This document shows, one piece after another, positions 1-4,639 of a stretch of DNA of 6,023 nucleotides. The position numbers and the translations under genes are program-made. The stretch's first letter is position 1, and every line of letters starts with the position of its first letter. This DNA is from Candidatus Aegiribacteria sp. (GTDB taxonomy: Bacteria > Fermentibacterota > Fermentibacteria > Fermentibacterales > JCC-6): contig DAOWNO010000147.1 of NCBI GenBank assembly GCA_030642525.1, forward strand, positions 1 to 6,023. The letters are read 5' to 3'. The notes beneath the pieces were generated by a model. That model saw nothing but the letters and a program-made list of their open reading frames with translations. It was not told where the DNA came from and ran no database searches.

Positions 1-270
1 GTCGAAGTAGAAAAGCGCATCAGCCCAGTACCTGTTGCCGGCTTCAGCCATACCCAGCCGGTAAAGATAGAAATCTATCCGGGATGATCCCGGATGCATG
101 AACATTAATTCGGTGTACAATCTTGACGCTCCCCTGAAATCGGATTCCAGGAATGCTTCATCAGCCAGTTCTTCTACCTGCTCGAGATTCATGCCTGAAG
201 TGTTGTACGATCTGCCACACGCTGTGACGAGCAAAAAGGTCGTCGTAAGTACCACAATGTTCCTTCTCAT
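1..270 (-). CDS. BamD/YfiO-like helical-repeat lipoprotein, C-terminus cut by window edge
   Basis: Seen: an open frame from an ATG at 270 to the left edge, 90 codons with no stop. The N-terminus is a textbook lipoprotein signal: basic MRRN, a hydrophobic stretch, and the lipobox LVTAC with the lipidated Cys at residue 18. The mature part begins with an acidic linker and then helical repeats: one TPR-like helix pair around residues 29-60 (LADEAFLESDFRGASRLYTE, then a HPGSS turn) and the start of a second from about 65. This pattern (Cys, short linker, an 'A...F..G.F..A...Y..L....P.S' repeat) is characteristic of BamD/YfiO and CpoB/YbgF lipoproteins. BamD works at the outer membrane in beta-barrel assembly. 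The ATG abuts the stop of the upstream gene (TGAATG), with GCAGGA 7 bases ahead, so translation is probably coupled. Whether this is the true BamD or a paralogue needs the missing part. Confidence is high for a lipoprotein gene, moderate for the family. Confidence 0.8.
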   Translation of the reverse strand, partial: MRRNIVVLTTTFLLVTACGRSYNTSGMNLEQVEELADEAFLESDFRGASRLYTELMFMHPGSSRIDFYLYRLGMAEAGNRYWADALFYFD

Positions 271-1329
271 TCAGATATCCTGCTCCATCCGTTCGAAATC
301 GTAAGTTAAAGAATCTCTTCGTGCAGCAGCAAGCACCGCAAACTGTGAGGATGAGCCCGGTGAAACGCTGCACGCTCTTCTGTACCACTGAAGGGCGCTT
401 TCAATATTTCCGTTCCCCTCCTCCATAAGCCCGAAAATGTAAGCCGACTCGATCCTCTCGCCCGAAAAATTGGAATTCCAGACCTCAAGCAATTTTTCGC
501 GGGCGAGAATACTTCTGCCGGATCCGATGTCATCTTCCGCCGAATCCAGCAGAAGGTGTATTCTTCTCTGTCTTTCTTCCGGTTGTATCCCTCCGAGCCT
601 GTCAAGTTCCGTCAATACATCGAGCTCTTCACTTAACCGGGATGTATATGGCAGCAGAGCTGCTCTGGCTTTCAGTATATCCTCTCTGAGATCTGTTCTG
701 GATCGCGATATTCTCTCAAGTTCGACAAGGTAAATCTCAGCTGCGATTGATAAAAGGCTGTCACTTGCAGGAAAGCCTATGACGCTGTCTGGAATATCAG
801 ACAGCATTTCCAGGTGATCACCCGCATAAATTCCGCGAAACAGCCATTCCTCTTCGAATATTTCCTGGATATTGTAGTCCAGCGCATGTTCAAAACACTG
901 AAACGCCTGAAGGGAATCCGCATTTCGAGCCATCTCCCAGGCCAATCTTCTCCAGAGTTCTCCGATCTCTCTCGGATCAATATCGCCCGGATGCTCAGAA
1001 AGAATAAGAACAGCTTCTCTGGCTTTCTGTCTGTAAAGGGAGCTTCTCTCCGCCTGAGCCGCAAGAACTGCTGTCTCCGCAAATTCCAGCAGTAATCCCG
1101 GTGGGCTGTCTCCCTGTGTCACCAGTTCTTCAAAAAGCATCACAGATTGTACATACCGTCCTGACTGCCTGAGCAGCCTTGCTTCATCCAGACTGTCACT
1201 GCCGGGATGATTATCGCAGGCAATTGAAGCCGAAAGCAAAACAGCAATTGTGAAAAGAGCTGTCTTGAAACACATCAGGGGAGTAAACCGAGAATCGAAG
1301 CGGTTTGCGTATCGTCCTGAAACAGTCAT
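271..1329 (-). CDS. Helical-repeat (TPR-like) putative lipoprotein of unknown function
   Basis: 352 codons from an ATG at 1329; I do not recognise a named family. Seen: a hydrophobic segment at residues 23-37 ending in SASIAC, a lipobox-like motif with Cys38, followed by a polar Asp/Ser linker. The rest is almost all amphipathic helix. TPR-like pairs appear near residues 47-70 (ARLLRQSGRYVQSVMLFEEL), 125-152 (two helices ending FQCFEHALDYN), 263-285, and most clearly 293-322 (a G-N-IESALQWYRRA helix then a SPGSS turn). Start choice is uncertain. The internal ATG at 1275 gives a more typical lipoprotein leader with Cys at 20, but no Shine-Dalgarno precedes it; the ATG at 1329 has only a weak AGAG. 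It follows the tail-anchored protein gene by 41 bases and abuts the BamD-like gene with no gap, implying co-transcription. A periplasmic, membrane-anchored scaffold or interaction role is inference. Confidence 0.8.
   Translation of the reverse strand: MTVSGRYANRFDSRFTPLMCFKTALFTIAVLLSASIACDNHPGSDSLDEARLLRQSGRYVQSVMLFEELVTQGDSPPGLLLEFAETAVLAAQAERSSLYRQKAREAVLILSEHPGDIDPREIGELWRRLAWEMARNADSLQAFQCFEHALDYNIQEIFEEEWLFRGIYAGDHLEMLSDIPDSVIGFPASDSLLSIAAEIYLVELERISRSRTDLREDILKARAALLPYTSRLSEELDVLTELDRLGGIQPEERQRRIHLLLDSAEDDIGSGRSILAREKLLEVWNSNFSGERIESAYIFGLMEEGNGNIESALQWYRRACSVSPGSSSQFAVLAAARRDSLTYDFERMEQDI
278..283 (-). promoter_or_regulatory. Ribosome-binding site for the BamD-like gene
   Basis: Minus-strand GCAGGA lies 7 bases before the ATG at 270, inside the last codons of the upstream lipoprotein gene. 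It supports this ATG as the start although the gene is truncated by the window edge. Confidence 0.55.
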
Positions 1330-1370
1330 AAGAATTTCTCTGTAATTTCAGATGAATTCAATTTGCTGTG

Positions 1371-1964
1371 CTAATCTGCTCTGCTGGAATAGAAGAGATA
1401 GACCAGGCTGGCAACAACACCGGAGACAATTAAAGGCTCCAGAATGGAAGAACCAGAATCTTCAGGCAATTCTCTGGACAGCCATTCCCATTCCAAAGAC
1501 CCGCTGAGGGTAGAAACATCAGACCATGATACTATGTCTTCCGCGGTACCATTCGTTCTGGCTGCTGTAACGATCTTCCCGTCCGAGTCTACCAGAGTTG
1601 CTGAAAGCTCGCACCTGGCAATCCTCTCAATGCGTTTGCTTCCAATCAGCCATGGCCTGCTGATATCTCCGTATTCTACAACGATTTCCATTGGTCGAAT
1701 CATCAGGCGATCGAAAGAACGGAATGATGAATCGGATACTGTGCTGATGATCGAGATACCATTTTCGCAGAGCACTGAAGTAAGTGTCTGTTCTACGAAC
1801 CATCCTCCCGCATGTTCACCAAGAACTTCAATCATGACAACCTGAACATTATAAGATTCGAGAACTTCCGAAAGAGCTTCACTTGATATTACAAGCGCTT
1901 CTTCAGCCAGTTCCATATTTGACGGAGTAAGAGCAAGAACAATTGTCAGCAGAATTGTATTCAT
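1371..1964 (-). CDS. Secreted protein with C-terminal membrane segment; possible CsgG/LpoB/FlgO-like fold
   Basis: 197 codons from the ATG at 1964. An in-frame ATG at 1997 exists but has no ribosome-binding site, whereas GAAGGA sits 6 bases before 1964, and starting there puts the signal-like MNTILLTIVLALT at the N-terminus. Mature region: a helix (about 18-38), a strand (QVVMIEVLG, 41-49), a GGWFVEQTLTSVL helix (53-65), a strand with SIISTVSDSS, then CELSATLVDSDGKIVTAART (118-137). A strand, an enzyme-like helix at 'W.VEQ.LT..L', then a 'x-L-S-A-x-L-V-D-x-x-x-G-K-I-V' strand pair recalls CsgG/LpoB/FlgO-type periplasmic proteins; that is inference from pattern, not a motif match. Residues 174-192 form a hydrophobic C-terminal segment ending YSSRAD, consistent with a tail anchor. 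It is the first gene of the left-hand unit, 41 bases before the repeat lipoprotein gene. Function unknown. Confidence 0.75.
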   Translation of the reverse strand: MNTILLTIVLALTPSNMELAEEALVISSEALSEVLESYNVQVVMIEVLGEHAGGWFVEQTLTSVLCENGISIISTVSDSSFRSFDRLMIRPMEIVVEYGDISRPWLIGSKRIERIARCELSATLVDSDGKIVTAARTNGTAEDIVSWSDVSTLSGSLEWEWLSRELPEDSGSSILEPLIVSGVVASLVYLFYSSRAD

Positions 1965-1970
1965 TTCAGT

Positions 1971-1976
1971 TCCTTC
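1971..1976 (-). promoter_or_regulatory. Ribosome-binding site deciding the start of the tail-anchored protein
   Basis: Minus-strand GAAGGA, 6 bases before the ATG at 1964. It favours that ATG over the upstream in-frame ATG at 1997, which has no comparable site. Confidence 0.6.
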
Positions 1977-2062
1977 ATATCCTTTGTTGAACACCATACC
2001 AGAAGCAGTCTTTGCTGACCTCAGGTAATAAAACTAATGAGAACCCTCAATAGAACTGAAGA

Positions 2063-2099
2063 TAAAACCGGAGCAATCTCAACGCCACTCCCGGTTTTA
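2063..2099 (-). terminator. Inverted repeat at the rimO stop, possible terminator
   Basis: Perfect 9-bp arms: plus-strand TAAAACCGG at 2063-2071 and CCGGTTTTA at 2091-2099, with a 19-base loop. On the minus strand the 5' arm begins with the rimO TAA stop and the 3' arm ends in TTTT. The stem is A/U-rich at its base and CCGG at its top, and there is no longer U-tract after it, so as an intrinsic terminator it is weak. Because the arms start with A-runs and end with T-runs, it could work in either direction. Its position at the only sizeable gap in the window supports a transcription boundary. Confidence 0.4.
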
Positions 2100-3353
2100 C
2101 CGCAGTACTTCAACAAGCATCTCCGATCCAAAGCATTCGTTTACGCGGCATTTGATTATCTGTCCAGGTTCGACAGCTCTGTCAAAGCTGCACGCTCCAT
2201 CCACGACAGGCGCATCCAGCCGTCCGTGTCCAAGTTCCGCTGTATCAGCAAGAACTTCTATTACTTTCCCCTCAATTCTTTCTGCCCAGACCGCATAAAG
2301 CTGATCCGATACATCCCCTATCCTCATCAGCCTTGACTGTACAGTATCCGACCCCGGCAGATCTGCAGGAGTTTTTCTGGAGTATTCCCTTGTTTCCTCC
2401 TCAGGCCAGTAAGGAAATGCCGAAATCGTTCTGAGACAATCATAATCAGAAAGAAAACCAATGAGCCTTTCAAAATCAGTTTCCGTTTCTCCGGGATATC
2501 CTACAATAACAGTCGTTCTAACGGCAAGCTCCATATCCGATTTATCGAAGCTCTCAAACATATTTCTGAGATATTTTTCCGTATAAGGACGTCCCATCCG
2601 TTCCAGAACGGTATCAGAAACATGCTGAATGGGCATATCAATATATGGCATGATGTTGGGGTACTTTTCGATAAGAACAGGAAATTCATCCGGAAAATGA
2701 GCCGGGTGAATGTAATAGAGTCTGAACCATATATGCGGATATGTTAAAGCCAGTTGAGAAACCAGTTGTGAAATGGAGCCTCTGCTGCTTTTCCAGCTGC
2801 AGGTATCCTGGCCGACAATTCCGATCTCCAGAGCACCCTGTTCAGCCAGATGTCCTGCATCACGCAGTATATCCTCAAAACTCCTGTCCACCCGGCGCCC
2901 TCTGATAAGGGGAATCGTGCAATAGGAACAATTGTTTGAGCATCCCTCTGAAATTTTCAGATATCTGTGATAAATGCTCTCAACAGGAACCGGTCCGGGG
3001 AAATCTGAAACCGAGAGATACTTCATCAGCGCAGTTGTATCACCTGGACCGGCAATCAGATCAAAATCCTCCAGTCCGCCGGAGTCGTCGTTCGGATACC
3101 TGCCGGGCAGACACCCCGCAAGGATGAGTTTTCTGCCGGTTTTACATTTTTTCCACTCCACAGCCTCAGCTATCGCTTCAAGCGACTCTTCAACAGCAGG
3201 TTGAATGAACGCACATGTATTAAGGAGGAGAAGATCCGCTTTTTCAGATTTATCAGCTATCTTCCAGCCTGCGGCAGAAAAGCAACCGGCAAACGAGTCG
3301 GAGTCAGCTTCGTTCTTCGGACATCCGAGAGTAAGCAGAAAAACAGAGGGCAA
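2097..3353 (-). CDS. rimO: Ribosomal protein S12 methylthiotransferase RimO
   Basis: RimO is a radical-SAM, two-cluster [4Fe-4S] enzyme that adds a methylthio group to a conserved aspartate of ribosomal protein S12. Seen: an N-terminal UPF0004 domain with its three cluster cysteines at C11 (LGCPKN, the RimO signature), C47 (NTCAFI) and C81 (AGCLPG). The radical-SAM domain has CSNNCSYC (C138, C142, C145) with the IRGRR stretch after it, GYPGETE near 285-291, and a C-terminal TRAM domain from about 355. At 418 residues it is near the family's usual length. The LGCPKN..DS motif favours RimO over MiaB. Divergent points: the usual 'QDTT.YG' reads QDTCSW (C185), and the usual 'SR' after the cluster reads DR. 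The start is TTG at 3353, 2 bases after the lolA stop, with GGGGGAG 8 bases upstream; no ATG gives the conserved N-terminus. Last gene of the right-hand unit. Confidence 0.95.
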   Translation of the reverse strand: MPSVFLLTLGCPKNEADSDSFAGCFSAAGWKIADKSEKADLLLLNTCAFIQPAVEESLEAIAEAVEWKKCKTGRKLILAGCLPGRYPNDDSGGLEDFDLIAGPGDTTALMKYLSVSDFPGPVPVESIYHRYLKISEGCSNNCSYCTIPLIRGRRVDRSFEDILRDAGHLAEQGALEIGIVGQDTCSWKSSRGSISQLVSQLALTYPHIWFRLYYIHPAHFPDEFPVLIEKYPNIMPYIDMPIQHVSDTVLERMGRPYTEKYLRNMFESFDKSDMELAVRTTVIVGYPGETETDFERLIGFLSDYDCLRTISAFPYWPEEETREYSRKTPADLPGSDTVQSRLMRIGDVSDQLYAVWAERIEGKVIEVLADTAELGHGRLDAPVVDGACSFDRAVEPGQIIKCRVNECFGSEMLVEVLR

Positions 3354-3355
3354 CC

Positions 3356-3946
3356 CTATATCTCCCCCGGATTGATAACTGTATAACCATCAGGGATAAC
3401 CAGGTCAAAGAAACCCTCAGTAAAATCGTTTTCAATTTCAATATTCCACATGCGATATGATGTGCTGTTGCCGTTCACATCTGTTGTTCCGAAAAGGAAC
3501 GGAAGACTGTCAGATGCTGCAAACCCAACTTCCATTCGGATTATTCCCTCTCCGAAATCTCCCTCCAGAAGGACAAGCAGGCTGTCGTCGTTGTATTCGA
3601 TGGTTTCCGCAGCAGATGAATCAGCACATTTTTCTATCATGTGAAGAAAATTCCCGGGTTCCCGCCCCGGATAAATTATCACCTGCCTTATATCAGGTTC
3701 AATTGTAAAGAAACATGATCCATCGTATCCTGTTCCAGCTCCCTGTGGATCGGTGTACTTCAGAAGAAACAGATCCGGATGAGCGATATACATGATACCG
3801 GAAGATATTTCCTCCTCAAGGGTCAGCGCCCATGTGTCCGTCTGAGAGAAAGAACCGGTCATGAAAATGGTATTTTGCATCTTCTCAAGTAATGGTTCAA
3901 GCGGAGAGACAGAGATAATGGAAGAAAACAGTGCGATATACAGCAT
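3356..3946 (-). CDS. lolA: LolA-family outer-membrane lipoprotein carrier protein
   Basis: LolA shuttles lipoproteins released by LolCDE across the periplasm. Seen in 196 codons: after a short leader, an LEPLLEKMQN helix (16-25), then MTGSFSQT (29-36), matching the family's 'G.F.Q' strand. Next come SSGIMYIAHPDLFLLKYTDP (48-67), matching the 'G.....P..F...Y..P' core, a 'DG' turn (75-76), IEPDIRQVIIYP (82-93), and later FGTTDVNGNST and NDFTEGFFDLVIPDGYTVI at the C-terminus. Length suits LolA. The leader MLYIALFSSIISVS is hydrophobic but lacks the usual Lys/Arg, and an in-frame TGA 9 bases before the ATG rules out a longer one. AAAGGA lies 10 bases before the ATG. The gene is 42 bases after the LytR_C-like lipoprotein gene and 2 bases before rimO. 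ftsK-lolA adjacency is also found in E. coli, which supports the assignment. No LolB partner is visible here. The sequence is divergent, so orthology to E. coli LolA is likely but not certain. Confidence 0.85.
   Translation of the reverse strand: MLYIALFSSIISVSPLEPLLEKMQNTIFMTGSFSQTDTWALTLEEEISSGIMYIAHPDLFLLKYTDPQGAGTGYDGSCFFTIEPDIRQVIIYPGREPGNFLHMIEKCADSSAAETIEYNDDSLLVLLEGDFGEGIIRMEVGFAASDSLPFLFGTTDVNGNSTSYRMWNIEIENDFTEGFFDLVIPDGYTVINPGEI
3362..3368 (-). promoter_or_regulatory. Strong ribosome-binding site for the TTG start of rimO
   Basis: Minus-strand GGGGGAG, 8 bases before TTG at 3353 and inside the last codons of lolA. The protein's conserved LTLGCPKN begins at residue 7, so no downstream start could preserve it. 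The strong site explains use of the rare TTG codon. Confidence 0.65.
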
Positions 3947-3988
3947 ACCTGCTCAGTCCTTTCGAAAACCGGGTTAACAGGGATTCAA

Positions 3989-4639
3989 TCAAAGATCCTG
4001 TTTAAATGAAGCATCAACAATAGCATCCGTTCCTATAACGATTACAACTCCCTGATGGTGAGGCGCAACAGTCGAGATGATATCCCCGCCGGGTTGAACC
4101 GGTACTGAAGAATGTGATGAAAGCCAGGAAGATAATGAATCAGATACAATATTTGCCTGAAGAAGATAACCCTCCGGGTAAAGTACAAGTGTTACGTCCG
4201 GTGCACCGTAATCCTCAACTATAACAGGTGAAGCACCTGCGGAAATCAGAAGTGTTTCCAGCTGAATAATACTCGCAGACACGGCGGGAGAACTGACAAG
4301 AGCAACATTTGGAAATGGAGTTAGTTCAACATTATCCTGATCTACAGGCACAGACAGATCCGGATTCCCGGATAATTCAAAATTAATTTTTCGTACTGCA
4401 AGCTGTGCGTCATGATTGAGCGGTGAATCAGGAAAGCGGTAAATAAGGCTGTTGAAATTCTCTCTTGAACTGGAAAGACTTCCTCTGAAATACTGCTGGG
4501 AAGCTCTGGCAAAGATCGATGCATCATCATCGCCAACGGTCAGACCGGACCGATCAACATTCTCGTTTCCCTGACCACATGAGGTGGCAATCACAAAAGC
4601 GGCAAGTAAAACAATTGATACTCTATTCATCACTTCCAC
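3989..4639 (-). CDS. Putative lipoprotein with a helical-repeat segment and a LytR_C-like domain
   Basis: 216 codons from GTG at 4639. This start has GGAGGG 5 bases upstream; an ATG at 4630 (213 codons) is a fair alternative with a weaker GGTGG ahead of it. Seen: a signal peptide ending IATSC with Cys21 (the -3 residue Ala is a weaker lipobox), then an Asp/Asn linker. Residues 41-86 form a helix pair like the first BamD/CpoB repeat (FARASQQYFRGSLSSSRENF, then YRFPDSPLNHDAQL). From about 111 to 205 an alpha/beta domain follows: VALVSSPAVSAS, LLISAGASPVIVEDYG, VTLVLYPEGY, and a final GVVIVIGTDAIVD. The order 'V.v.n....a......L...G....', '...V.Y..g', 'V..GGD', 'v.VviGtD' resembles LytR_C domains, which usually follow LytR-CpsA-Psr enzymes; this is inference by eye. 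It overlaps the ftsK end by 17 bases, suggesting coupled translation. Function unknown; a cell-envelope role linked to division or lipoprotein traffic is speculation. Confidence 0.85.
   Translation of the reverse strand: MEVMNRVSIVLLAAFVIATSCGQGNENVDRSGLTVGDDDASIFARASQQYFRGSLSSSRENFNSLIYRFPDSPLNHDAQLAVRKINFELSGNPDLSVPVDQDNVELTPFPNVALVSSPAVSASIIQLETLLISAGASPVIVEDYGAPDVTLVLYPEGYLLQANIVSDSLSSWLSSHSSVPVQPGGDIISTVAPHHQGVVIVIGTDAIVDASFKQDL

Noticed and set aside
471..480. 10-bp palindrome TGGAATTCCA
   Set aside because: Several palindromes of this length are expected by chance in 6 kb.
814..1095. Plus-strand frame of 93 codons, with a 101-codon minus-strand alternative frame at 777-1082
   Set aside because: Both lie within the helical-repeat lipoprotein gene, whose frame is continuous over 352 codons. 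The alternatives are basic, low-complexity shadows.
1444..1845. 133-codon plus-strand open frame
   Set aside because: It is antisense to the tail-anchored protein gene, which has a signal peptide and ribosome-binding site. The plus frame is Ser/Pro-rich shadow translation.
1965..1997. N-terminal extension of the tail-anchored protein to the ATG at 1997
   Set aside because: No ribosome-binding site precedes it, and it would place 11 polar residues ahead of the signal peptide.
1993..2050. Promoter for the left-hand unit
   Set aside because: TTGAGG (2045-2050) and TATTAC (2025-2030) are only 14 bases apart. An extended -10-like TGGTATGGT (1993-2001) has no -35 partner. Neither is good enough to annotate, and promoter consensus in this lineage is unknown.
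2037..2336. 99-codon plus-strand frame starting in the intergenic gap
   Set aside because: Most of it runs antisense to the RimO TRAM domain; I see no ribosome-binding site or recognisable protein.
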